64,000 nt of DNA from Acidobacteriota bacterium. GTDB taxonomy: Bacteria > Acidobacteriota > Vicinamibacteria > Vicinamibacterales > UBA2999. Below the pieces are notes generated by a model that saw only the letters and a program-made list of their open reading frames with translations, had not been told where the DNA came from and ran no database searches. The DNA lies in the NCBI GenBank assembly GCA_018000455.1, contig JAGNJW010000006.1, forward strand, positions 1-64,000, read 5' to 3'. Below are positions 43,023 through 51,539 of this stretch, piece by piece. The position numbers and the translations under genes were made by a program. Positions within the stretch are counted from its first letter, which is position 1, and every line of letters begins with the position of its first letter.

Positions 43023-43442
43023 CTAAGTTCTTCCATCCGAACTGCTTCCAGGTTTTTTCGCGGCGCCATCAGCCGCTTCGCCATGCGGCTCGCCCGGCCG
43101 ATCTTGAAAAAATCTTGAAACTTCGTCCGGGCAGGCGCTGAACGTCTTGCCGTCTTCGAGGCGCGCCACGGCCGCCTGCAATGCTTCCAGGCGCTGGTTG
43201 TCGTAGCGCTCGGTCGTGACGATGGAGGCGTGGCCCAGCAGGTCACGCACCTGCGCCAAGGGCACGCCGCGCTCGAAGAGACGGGACGCGTACTCGTGCC
43301 GCAGGTCGTGCCAGTGCAGGTCGATGACCTGGAGCTGCTGCTGGCTCTCGGCCGCCAAGTCCTTGTACGTGCCTTTGCGCCACTTGGGCGCGCTGTCGTG
43401 GGCCCTCAAGATCGTGAGAATCTTGCGCCGCTTTCCAACCAT
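43023..43442 (-). pseudogene. int: C-terminal fragment of tyrosine recombinase (integrase)
   Basis: About 139 codons carry only the last part of a phage-type integrase: the H-x-x-R box in HWHDLRHEYASRLFERG, the conserved LLGHASIVTTERYD with the nucleophilic tyrosine, and the C-terminal tail. The N-terminal arm-binding and core-binding domains and the first catalytic arginine are missing. The homologous part seems to begin at about MVGKRRK; a different frame upstream (to about 43476) could hold a shifted continuation. It lies next to tRNA-Glu, the usual site for such elements, so it is the remains of an integrated element. Confidence 0.82.
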
Positions 43443-43627
43443 GCCGGGGCGTGCCTGTTCCTGGAGACGAGAACACGACCGAATGAAGCCGTAGGCGATT
43501 GGGTCAGAGGAAGGAGGGCCGCCGGGGTGGTGACGTGGGCGGCGCGTGCAGGTGGTTGACCCGACTGAGAGGCAGGATATCGCGAGGAACGGGCATGGTC
43601 AATGCGGGCGAGCGGCCCGGCTACGAC

Positions 43628-43969
43628 CTACGCCGCAATAACGCTGATGCGCGCGGCGCCGCGGGAGCGCGGCTTCTTCCGGATCACGATCTCCACGTCC
43701 CGGTCCAGAACTGTCAGCAGCGTCATCAGCCGTTCGACCGAGAAGCCGGCAAGCTTGTAGTGGCGCAACGCAGACACTTTCGGCTGCGTCAGCCCCAGCA
43801 ACTGCGCCGCCGCGGTCTGGGTCAGGTCCTGCTGTTCGAGCACCTGATTGAGGGCATAGGCCAGCCGCAGCTTGGCGTGGCGCTCGGTCGCATCTGGATA
43901 GCCGAGGTCCTCGAATACGTTCTTGGTTCCGCGGGTGATCTCGATCGAGTCAGCGCGTCGCTTTGCCAT
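43628..43969 (-). CDS. HigA-like antitoxin, XRE/HTH_37 family
   Basis: This 113-residue DNA-binding protein has a Cro/C1-type helix-turn-helix (about residues 45-80) in LTQTAAAQLLGLTQPKVSALRHYKLAGFSVERL, typical of the HigA family of antitoxins. It would bind and neutralise a HigB-type RNase toxin and repress the operon. It overlaps the end of the upstream toxin gene by 20 nt, the usual higBA layout. That toxin gene has an in-frame stop codon, so the antitoxin may now lack its target. Confidence 0.85.
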   Translation of the reverse strand: MAKRRADSIEITRGTKNVFEDLGYPDATERHAKLRLAYALNQVLEQQDLTQTAAAQLLGLTQPKVSALRHYKLAGFSVERLMTLLTVLDRDVEIVIRKKPRSRGAARISVIAA

Positions 43970-44399
43970 GGTGGTCCTCGTAGTCTCGCTGTGTCGCTTT
44001 CAGTCGCTGTTCCACGAGGTCAACGTCCTTCTTGGCGGTCCGAATTCCTGACGGCGATTTCTTCTGGAACGCATGCAGCACGTAGACGGCTTTTGCGAAC
44101 CGCACGGTGTAGACCGCCCGGTAGGCGTTGCCGTCGTGCGACTCGACAATCCCCAGGACGCCGGGGCCGAGCCCCTACCAGGGTTTGGCGGTCGGCTCGC
44201 TACCGCCGAACTGGGCGACACCAAGCGCATTCCCCATGTCGTCCCTGACCGGCTCGGAGAAACGCAGGAAGTCGCGCTTCGCCGACCCGACCCAGTGCAG
44301 GGGCTTCTCATTGGTCGCCAAGACACGACGCACACAAGCAATATCCCACTTTGGGTATAAGCGGTCAAGCTCGCTGGTGCGCAGGCCTGGCAGAGCCAT
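43950..44399 (-). pseudogene. HigB-like toxin gene interrupted by in-frame amber
   Basis: A single frame of 150 codons on the minus strand reads as a Gp49-like/HigB RNase toxin of the DUF891 family: KPLHWVGSAKRDFLRFSEPVR, then, after the stop, GVLGIVESHDGNAYRAVYTVRF and AKAVYVLHAFQKKS. The only interruption is a TAG at 44177-44175, at the place where relatives read about KPLKG. No base is lost or gained, so this is a nonsense change, not a frameshift. The functional start may be a TTG at 44321 or the ATG at 44399. Readthrough cannot be excluded, but a broken toxin is the simpler view. Confidence 0.8.
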
Positions 44400-44414
44400 C
44401 GCGCAGCTGCCGAC

Positions 44415-47400
44415 TCAACGCCCGCCGCCGCGGGTCCGCAGCACGCTCCAGCGCCCCATCACATTCTTGAACTCGGCCCGCGCCGCCTCACACGCCGCCA
44501 CCTGACGCGCGGTGGGTGCGACGTCGGCGTCCTGCATCGACAGGGCGGCCGCCATCAAGCTCCGGCTCACGCCGTCCAGCGTGGGCGGCCCGGCGGGCGG
44601 GGCGGGGCCAAAGCGGAGCGGGGCCGGTCGCGGTTCCGGTGCCAACGCCTCCACTTCGGTCCGCAGTGCGGCAGCATCGCCCGAGGCTGCCGCGCCGGTG
44701 CGCGCCACCAGGGCCCGCGCCTCCAGGTAGGCGGCGTTGGCCGCCACGGCGCCGTCATACATCTCCCTCGACAGCGTCGCCAGGCGCGCGAGATCCGCGG
44801 CCGGGGTCTTGACACGGGGGTCGAGACGGAGCGTGAGGGGACGGGTGTACTGTTGGCCGGCGACGGTGAGCAGGACCTGGTATTGGCCGGCCGGCGCCCA
44901 CGGCGCCTGCACCGACGGATACGTGCGGCCGGGCACCGCGCCGGTCGCGCCGCCCCCTTCCCGGGGCTCGTCGCCGATCGGATCGAAGTGGAGATCCCAC
45001 GAGAAGCGGTGCATGCCCTTCGTCGTCGACAACACCATCTGCGGCGCCGGCCAATAGAGCGGCACCCGGCAATTGGGAGCGGTCGGGTCCTTCTGGCAGA
45101 TGCGGTCGTATCCGGCCGGATCCAGCGCCGGGTCGGGGACCAGCACCCGGTCGTCGCTCGAGAGGGACCTGACGACCGTCCCGCGCGCGTCGAGGATTTC
45201 CAGCGTCACCGGCCCCGTGACGTCGGCGGCCAGGTAGTAGTCGATGAGCCCGCCGGGCAGCGGATTGTCGCCGTGGGGCAGCTCCGGCGTCCACTCGGTG
45301 GGATCGTTGGTGCCAAAGCGCACCCGCACGGCCGTGGCGGGCGCGAACAGGAAGGCTGAGGTAGCGGCCTCGGCATCGGCCAGCTGGCGCAGCGGCGTCA
45401 CGTTGTCGAGGATCCAGAAACCGCGCCCGTGGGTGCCCGCCACCAGGTCGGAGCACAGGCACGTCGCGTCGTCCTTCACTTGAATGTCGCGCACCGACAC
45501 CGCCGGCATGTTCATCCTCAACGACTGCCAGTGGCCGCCGTCGTCGACCGAGAACCACACCTCGGTTTCGGTGGCCGCGTAGAGCAGTCCGGGCTTGCGC
45601 GGATCCTCACGAATGGAGTTGGCCACCGCGCCGGGCGCCAGCCCGGTGTTGATCTCCGTCCACGTCTTGCCCCCGTCCTTGGTGCGCCAGAAGTGCGGAT
45701 TCATGTCGTCGATCCGCATGGTGTTGGCGGCGGCGTAGGCGGTGCCCTTGTTGAAGTGGCCGGCCTCGATGTTGAAGATCCGCGTCCACGGCTTGATCTG
45801 AGGCGGTGTGACGTTGGCCCAGTGGGCCCCGCCGTCCATCGTCACCTGGATGTTGCCGTCGTCGGTGCCGGCCCAGATCACGTTGACGTCCATCGGCGAG
45901 GGCGAGAGCGCGGTGATCGTGCCCTGGGCGTCGACGCTGACGCTGCCGGCGTACTTGCCGGCGCTCTCCGGCACAGCCCAGGTGGAGCGGGCCAGGTCGG
46001 GACTGATGCGGGTCCAACTGTGTCCGCGGTCGCGGGTCTTCCACACGGCGTTCGAGGTGTAGAAGAGCAGATCCGGATCCAGCGGCGACCACTGGATCGG
46101 CATGGTGCGCACGTTGCGGTTGAACGGCCCTCCCCGCGGTCCCATGTCGGGCCCGACGCTGGCCGTCTGGCCGGTCTTCCGGTCGTAGCGCGTCACGTCG
46201 CTTCGGCTGCTGCCAAACACCACGTCGGGATCGCGTGGGTCAGGCGCGGCGATGCCGTACTCCTGGATCATCACGGGATGCCAGTCGTGGAAGGTGATCA
46301 TGCCGTCGTCCGAGCGGCTCTTCACGCACGCGGAGCCCGAGTCTTGCTGGCCGCCGCACAGGCGGTAGGGGAAATCGTTGTCCGCCGTCACGTGGTACAT
46401 GGCCGCCGTCGGCTGGGTGTACCAGTTGCTCCACGATTCGCCGCGGTTGGCGCTGATGACGGCGCCTTGATCGGACACGGCGAGGATGATCTTGGGGTCG
46501 TTCGGGTTGATCCAGATTTTCTGGTAGTCGTCGCCGCCATAGGCGCCGCGGATGGCCGTCCAATGCACGCCGCCGTCGTCGCTGCGCCACATGACCACGG
46601 TGGCGCTGTAGACGATGTTCTCGTCCTTGGGGTCCACGGTCAGCGTGGGCAGGTCGCCGCCGCCGATGCGCGCCAGGGGACGCGTGTCGACGTGGGGCGT
46701 CGCGGTGCCCATGGCGCCAGCGGGCACGTTCACCGGCGTCCAGTGGGCGCCGGCGTCGGTGGACTTGTACAAACCCACCACGCCGGTCGTGCTGGCGGGC
46801 TCAGCACCCCTGGGCGTGCCAGCCACCATGGCGTAGAGCACCTTCGAGTTGCTGGGCGCCAGCGCCAGATTCGCCTGGATGACGTTGGGCAGCCCCTCTG
46901 ACAGCGGTTGCCAGGTGGTGCCGCCGTCGGTCGACTTGAAGATGCCGGTGCCGGCGCCGCCGAAGGCGCTGCCTTCACGGAAACTCTGCTGCTGCGGCCA
47001 CAGCGTGGCGTAGATGGTGTTCGGATCGGCCGGGTCCATGATGAGGTCGTTGCCGCTCGTGTACTCGTCGCGGTAGAGCACCTTCTCGAAGGACCGGCCG
47101 CCATCGAGCGACCGGAAGATCCCCCGCTCGGGGTTGGGTCCGTAGGGATGGCCCAGCACCGCCACGAACAGGCGATCCGGGTTGGTCGGGTCGACCACCA
47201 CGTCGGCGATCATCTGGCTGTCGCGCAGGCCCAGGTGTGTCCACGTCGCTCCGGCATCGGTGGACTTGTACATGCCGTCACCGGTGGACAGATCGGGGCG
47301 GATGATGCCGCCGCCGCTCCCGACATAGATCACGTTCGGGTCGGACGCTGCCACGGCGATGGCACCGATCGAGCTGGTGGGCTGGTGGTCGAACAGTGGC

Positions 47401-47636
47401 GCCCAGGTCGACCCGTAGTCGGTCGAGCGCCACACGCCGCCGTTGTCGAAGCCGATGTAGAACACGTTGGGCTGGCTGGCCACGCCGTCGAGGGCGCGTG
47501 TACGCCCGGCGCGAGTCGGACCGATCGCGCGCCAGTGCATGTCGCTATAGAGATCCGGCGATTGGGCCGCGACGAGCCCGGTCGAGAACGTGACCAGGAC
47601 GAGGGCCAGGACAGCGCGGGTAGTTGTCGTGCGCAC
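44415..47636 (-). CDS. VPS10/sortilin-type beta-propeller protein
   Basis: This 1073-residue exported protein (signal peptide 1-25) is made of repeated bacterial neuraminidase/sortilin-type blades with Asp-box motifs such as STDYGSTW, STDAGATW, SLDGGRSF, STDGGTTW and SVDDGGHW over residues about 30-800. The C-terminal part (about 800-1073) is a beta-sandwich with a final helical segment. Family members, annotated as glycosyl hydrolases or sortilin-like, are abundant in Acidobacteria, but no catalytic residues can be assigned, so binding of proteins or glycans is as likely as catalysis. The GTG start is fixed by AAGGAGG 8 nt upstream. Confidence 0.85.
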   Translation of the reverse strand: MRTTTTRAVLALVLVTFSTGLVAAQSPDLYSDMHWRAIGPTRAGRTRALDGVASQPNVFYIGFDNGGVWRSTDYGSTWAPLFDHQPTSSIGAIAVAASDPNVIYVGSGGGIIRPDLSTGDGMYKSTDAGATWTHLGLRDSQMIADVVVDPTNPDRLFVAVLGHPYGPNPERGIFRSLDGGRSFEKVLYRDEYTSGNDLIMDPADPNTIYATLWPQQQSFREGSAFGGAGTGIFKSTDGGTTWQPLSEGLPNVIQANLALAPSNSKVLYAMVAGTPRGAEPASTTGVVGLYKSTDAGAHWTPVNVPAGAMGTATPHVDTRPLARIGGGDLPTLTVDPKDENIVYSATVVMWRSDDGGVHWTAIRGAYGGDDYQKIWINPNDPKIILAVSDQGAVISANRGESWSNWYTQPTAAMYHVTADNDFPYRLCGGQQDSGSACVKSRSDDGMITFHDWHPVMIQEYGIAAPDPRDPDVVFGSSRSDVTRYDRKTGQTASVGPDMGPRGGPFNRNVRTMPIQWSPLDPDLLFYTSNAVWKTRDRGHSWTRISPDLARSTWAVPESAGKYAGSVSVDAQGTITALSPSPMDVNVIWAGTDDGNIQVTMDGGAHWANVTPPQIKPWTRIFNIEAGHFNKGTAYAAANTMRIDDMNPHFWRTKDGGKTWTEINTGLAPGAVANSIREDPRKPGLLYAATETEVWFSVDDGGHWQSLRMNMPAVSVRDIQVKDDATCLCSDLVAGTHGRGFWILDNVTPLRQLADAEAATSAFLFAPATAVRVRFGTNDPTEWTPELPHGDNPLPGGLIDYYLAADVTGPVTLEILDARGTVVRSLSSDDRVLVPDPALDPAGYDRICQKDPTAPNCRVPLYWPAPQMVLSTTKGMHRFSWDLHFDPIGDEPREGGGATGAVPGRTYPSVQAPWAPAGQYQVLLTVAGQQYTRPLTLRLDPRVKTPAADLARLATLSREMYDGAVAANAAYLEARALVARTGAAASGDAAALRTEVEALAPEPRPAPLRFGPAPPAGPPTLDGVSRSLMAAALSMQDADVAPTARQVAACEAARAEFKNVMGRWSVLRTRGGGR

Positions 47637-47901
47637 GGAAATCGCCTCCTTGAGTGCCCGGCCGCCACCGGAAAACCCAGCCGAGGCCCGATCGGCACTC
47701 GGCATGGCCCGGACGGCGTGGACGAAGGCCAGTGTATGACATGGCGCGTCGAAGACGTTCGAGCACGCCAAGCGTCCTCCCGAGGCGTCAGTTCATTGCT
47801 CGTACGCGCGTTTTCGGCCTGATTTCTCCCGGCCCGATGGCACGTCGCCTGCAGTCGAGGGATGCAGGGTCAATCGGGACCCCCGGGAAGGAAGGTTGAC
47901 C

Positions 47902-48402
47902 GTGAAGAGCCTCAAGTACGCCCTCGTTGCCGCACTCGTCGCCAGCACCGTCACCTTGCAGCCCATCACCGCCCTGGCGCAGGGTCGCGATCGACGCGAT
48001 CGCCAGGAAGACCGCCGCGACCGTGATCGTTACAACGATGACCGCGGTCGTTACGAGCGCTACGACGACCAGCGCGCCGTGCCGCGAGGCTGGCGCAACT
48101 ACGACCACCGCCGCTACGAGCCCGGCCAGCGCCGTTACGACGCCGCCCGCTACTACCGCAACGACCGCCGCTACCGTCCCTACCGGATGGGCAAGAACGA
48201 CCGGATCTACCGCGGTTCAGACAACCGCTACTACTGCCGCCGCGACGACGGCACGACCGGCCTCATCGTCGGCGGCATGGCCGGCGGCATTCTCGGCAGC
48301 ATCATCGCTCCCGGCGGCTCGAAGACGCTCGGCGCGATCCTCGGCGCCGGCGCTGGCGCCCTCATCGGCCGCGAGATCGACAACGGCCTCGAGTGCCGCT
48401 AG
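47902..48402 (+). CDS. exported Arg/Tyr/Asp-rich glycine-zipper protein
   Basis: This 166-residue protein has a signal peptide (residues 1-27, ending ALAQ), a low-complexity segment rich in Arg, Asp and Tyr (about 28-105), and a C-terminal glycine-zipper double membrane segment (GLIVGGMAGGILGSIIAP and LGAILGAGAGALIGREI, the Rick_17kDa-type). Such proteins insert in or span the outer membrane. The GTG start follows GGAAGGAAGG by about 6 nt; a TTG at 47896 would be too close. The charged, repetitive segment may bind polyanions or the cell wall. Its role is unknown. Confidence 0.75.
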   Translation: MKSLKYALVAALVASTVTLQPITALAQGRDRRDRQEDRRDRDRYNDDRGRYERYDDQRAVPRGWRNYDHRRYEPGQRRYDAARYYRNDRRYRPYRMGKNDRIYRGSDNRYYCRRDDGTTGLIVGGMAGGILGSIIAPGGSKTLGAILGAGAGALIGREIDNGLECR

Positions 48403-48405
48403 CGC

Positions 48406-49059
48406 TCACGGCGGAGCCGGGAACGACGATTCGAAGACGACGGGCACGAAGCACGCCGGCACATGGAAATCTGGCGTCGGCGTGCCCGTCGGCGCGTACG
48501 CGAGGTAGTGCCGCTCGCCGCCCAGCCGGCCGACTCTGAACAGGTTCATCCGCCACGCGTCACCCGCCGCGGGCGCGCCGCCGAAGGCGGCAAACGGCAG
48601 CCGCATCACTGCCCGCCAGACGCCCGCGTCCTCGTCGATGGTTGCCGCGGTGTCCATGCCGCCGTGCCAGCCCCACTCCACATCGACACGCGGACGATGG
48701 ACAGCCAAATCGCACCACTGACCCGTCGGCGCGACTTCGAACTCCTTGTAGCTGTCGCTCCCCGGCTCGCGCGGGCTCGCGATGAACGCCTCACAGACAT
48801 CGCGCTCCCAGAGCGCAGCCCGCTCGACGGAGGTGTCGATTGCGGCGTCGATGTCGAGCTCGGTGAAGCCGCACTCGAATCCCAGCCACAGATGCGACGC
48901 CGTCCACAGGAGTCGCGCCGTCGTGTCGAGTTCCGTCGGGGCCGGCGCCCCGCTCCACAGGCGTGAGAGCCGGTGCGGCGGCGCCTGCCGCCAGGCCGCC
49001 TGGTCGAAATCGGCCACCAGCGGCGGCGGGGAGGAGCAGAACGGCGCTCTGACGATCAT
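48406..49059 (-). CDS. CBM9-like carbohydrate-binding protein
   Basis: This 217-residue protein is a single CBM9-like beta-sandwich: LVADFDQAAWRQAP at the start (the family phrase for 'is expected value'), LLWTASHLWLGFECG, SYKEFEVAPTGQWCDL and WRMNLFRVGR. No signal peptide is seen, so it may be cytoplasmic or exported in another way. Such proteins bind sugars or act as stand-alone domains next to glycan-using enzymes. The reader should note that DUF5916 proteins, one of which is encoded 2.5 kb away, carry a related N-terminal domain. It is convergent with the glycine-zipper gene. Confidence 0.72.
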   Translation of the reverse strand: MIVRAPFCSSPPPLVADFDQAAWRQAPPHRLSRLWSGAPAPTELDTTARLLWTASHLWLGFECGFTELDIDAAIDTSVERAALWERDVCEAFIASPREPGSDSYKEFEVAPTGQWCDLAVHRPRVDVEWGWHGGMDTAATIDEDAGVWRAVMRLPFAAFGGAPAAGDAWRMNLFRVGRLGGERHYLAYAPTGTPTPDFHVPACFVPVVFESSFPAPP

Positions 49060-49115
49060 GCCTGTCGGTGATTATAGGAAGCGCGCTCGCCAGCGCGACA
49101 GTTCATAATCACCCC

Positions 49116-49838
49116 ATGAAGGCACACACGTTCGAAACCCAGGCCAGCATCACGCCGGCCCGCGCCCTCGAGGTCTTGAAGGATGGCAACGCGCGGTTCG
49201 TCAAGAACCTGCGCGTCAACCGCAACCTGCTGCAGCAGGCCAACGAGACGCGCGACGGCCAGTGGCCGTTTGCCACGGTCGTGAGCTGTATCGACAGCCG
49301 CACCTCGGCCGAACTCATCTTCGATCAGGGCCTGGGCGACATCTTCTCGGTGCGCATCGCCGGCAACGTCGTGAACACCGATATCGTCGGCAGCCTCGAG
49401 TTCGCCTGCCACCTCGCCGGGTCGCGGCTCATCGTCGTGCTCGGGCACACCTCGTGCGGTGCCATCAAGGGTGCCTGCGACCGGGTCGAGATCGGCAACC
49501 TGACGGAGCTGCTCTCGAAGATCCAGCCGGCCGTCTACGAAGAACACCAGACGTCGGACCCGGCGGCGCGCAACTCGGCCAACAGCGCCTTCGTCGAGAA
49601 CGTCGCCAGTCTCAACGTGCGCCGATCGGTGGCCGCCATCGTCAATCGCAGCTACATCCTCGAGCACATGATCGAATCCGGCACGGTGGCGATCATCGGC
49701 GCCAAGCACGACCTGTCGACGGGCACCGTCACGTTCTTCGACGACACCTGGGTGCACGACGCGGCATCGATCCGGGCGACGAGTGGTCGTGCCGCCGCCG
49801 GTGGCGCGAGCGGCCCACCTCCGGCGGAGCGTCCGTAG
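49116..49838 (+). CDS. beta-class carbonic anhydrase
   Basis: This 240-residue zinc enzyme interconverts CO2 and bicarbonate. The zinc ligands are visible: the cysteine and the Asp-Arg pair in VVSCIDSRTS (about residues 55-64), then the histidine and cysteine in VLGHTSCGAIKG. The strand FSVRIAGNVV lies between them as in the family. It has no signal peptide. The ATG at 49116 was chosen; the frame extends 16 codons upstream without similarity. It is divergent from the CBM9-like gene. Confidence 0.93.
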   Translation: MKAHTFETQASITPARALEVLKDGNARFVKNLRVNRNLLQQANETRDGQWPFATVVSCIDSRTSAELIFDQGLGDIFSVRIAGNVVNTDIVGSLEFACHLAGSRLIVVLGHTSCGAIKGACDRVEIGNLTELLSKIQPAVYEEHQTSDPAARNSANSAFVENVASLNVRRSVAAIVNRSYILEHMIESGTVAIIGAKHDLSTGTVTFFDDTWVHDAASIRATSGRAAAGGASGPPPAERP

Positions 49839-49843
49839 GAGCG

Positions 49844-51439
49844 CTAGTTCCGGCTCCGCAGCACCGGCGAGTGCCCGGTCTTGAGCGCCTCGTCGAGCAC
49901 GTTCCACGTCACGAGGCCGTCGTTCGAGCGCGGCTCGAGCAGGTAGAAGGCCAGGCGCGCCAGCGGCTGCGTCATCGTGACGCGATACGCTCCGGCGGGC
50001 ACGGTGCGGTCTACGGCCGTCCAGGTGCCGGTGACCGTCCGCTCCTGGTGGCTCTCGAATTCCCGCGGCGTCGTGACCGAGGTGGTGACGGTGAACTCTT
50101 CGAGGGGCAGCGACAGCGGAGCATCGACGCGCTCGAGCTGGATGCCGTGTGCCCGCAGGCGCTCGATGGCCGCCTTCTGCTCGGCCGGCACGAAGTAGGC
50201 CGCGGGCACGCGCTCGTGGTCGGTGGCCGCGAAGGTGGTCTCGTCGGCCATCGGCTCCGGTTTCACGACGTTCGCGCGCTTGTGAATGATTTTTCCGGAG
50301 TAGGGGTTCACGTCCTCCCCGACATCGCCCATGAGAATCTCGATTGGCACGGAGGCACGCGTCACCTCGGAGCGGATCGAGAGCTGGCTGCCGACCAGCG
50401 GTGCCGCGTCGGCCGCTGCTGTGGCGCGCATGAGCGCGGTGGCGTTGGCGTGCGCGTAGCCCAGCACCTCTTCGAGGTAGCGGCGATCGGTCGTGACGCG
50501 CTCGGCAAACGGCAGGTAGGAGTAGGTTTCGCTCAGGATGCCAAAGCGGTTACGCATTCCCCAGTAGTTGTGGGTGTAGCGCGGCAGGTCTTCCACCGTC
50601 GTCCATACGCGGTTCGGGGCCTGGCCCGACACATTGCCGTACGAGCGGAACTCCCACTTGTCTTTCGTCCGGATGTTCTTGGTCACCGCCGCCATCCAGT
50701 CACGCGACTGCGCCACGATGCCGGCGTCGACGGCCGGGTTGTTCGGCGTCTCGTAGGTGAGGTGATAGGCATGCCGCGAGCCGTTGGTCGTGTGCAGATC
50801 GACCATGACGTGCGGATCGAAGTCGTTCAGCAAGCGCACCATCGACCGCGCTTCCGGCGTCTCGAGCTTGATGTTGTCGCGGTTGATGTTGAGCCCCTGC
50901 GCGTTGGGGCGCGTGCCTTGGCCGCCGATCGGCCCGTGCTGAAAGCCGCGGCTCGTGAGCGTGACCTTCTCGTTGCCGTCGGCGTTGTAGATCGGGTTCA
51001 CGAGCAACACCATCGACGTCAGCCAGTCGGCGTGTTGTCCTCGGGCGATGTCGCGGATGAGCGCGAGCACCGCTTCCTTGCCCTCGACCTCGCCGGCATG
51101 GATGTTCGCCTGCAGGTAGACCCGCAGTCTGCCCGACGCCTTCACCGTGGCCGGGCGTGCGTCAGCGAGCCGGCCAACCACGGCCAGCGGCAGGCTGCGG
51201 CCCTCGAAAGTGTAGCCGAACGACGTCAGATGGACGAGGCCGGAGGCCTGGTCCACCGTGGCGAGGAACGTCTGCACGTCGTCGTAGCGGCTGGTCTCGG
51301 TGAAGCCGGAACGCTCGGCTCGCGTTTGCAGGCCGTCGAGTGCGGTGCCGGGGCGCGTTTGCCCCAGCACGGCCGTGCCGGCAAGACCCACGCCGACGAC
51401 GGCGACGACCGAACTGGTGCGGAGATGGCGGATGCGCAT
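49844..51439 (-). CDS. M14-family zinc carboxypeptidase
   Basis: This 531-residue exported protein (signal peptide 1-26) has the M14 zinc ligands HAGE in NIHAGEVEGKEA (about residues 113-116) and the third ligand in MVDLHTTNGS (about 217), with the metallocarboxypeptidase fold up to about residue 340. The C-terminal part (about 390-531) is an extra beta-rich domain seen in related Acidobacteria and Bacteroidetes proteins. It likely trims peptides in the periplasm. It converges on the carbonic anhydrase gene with 5 nt between stop codons. Confidence 0.9.
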   Translation of the reverse strand: MRIRHLRTSSVVAVVGVGLAGTAVLGQTRPGTALDGLQTRAERSGFTETSRYDDVQTFLATVDQASGLVHLTSFGYTFEGRSLPLAVVGRLADARPATVKASGRLRVYLQANIHAGEVEGKEAVLALIRDIARGQHADWLTSMVLLVNPIYNADGNEKVTLTSRGFQHGPIGGQGTRPNAQGLNINRDNIKLETPEARSMVRLLNDFDPHVMVDLHTTNGSRHAYHLTYETPNNPAVDAGIVAQSRDWMAAVTKNIRTKDKWEFRSYGNVSGQAPNRVWTTVEDLPRYTHNYWGMRNRFGILSETYSYLPFAERVTTDRRYLEEVLGYAHANATALMRATAAADAAPLVGSQLSIRSEVTRASVPIEILMGDVGEDVNPYSGKIIHKRANVVKPEPMADETTFAATDHERVPAAYFVPAEQKAAIERLRAHGIQLERVDAPLSLPLEEFTVTTSVTTPREFESHQERTVTGTWTAVDRTVPAGAYRVTMTQPLARLAFYLLEPRSNDGLVTWNVLDEALKTGHSPVLRSRN

Positions 51440-51539
51440 GCGGCCGATCTTATCCGGGCGCGAGGACGGGACGCGGGCCGCCTTGCTCGCTTGAGTCGAC
51501 CGCCCCTCTGACGTAGGCTGTCACTCCACCCGATTGTCC

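Noticed and set aside
44175..44177. TAG as a pyrrolysine or recoding codon
   Set aside because: No pyrrolysine genes or recoding structure in the window; TAG is used as a normal stop by several genes here.
42943..44399. Active prophage or integrative element
   Set aside because: No N-terminal integrase domain, excisionase, replication or structural genes remain.
49262..51511. 749-codon plus-strand frame across carbonic anhydrase and the M14 gene
   Set aside because: Spans two real genes in wrong frames, low-complexity Arg/His-rich product.
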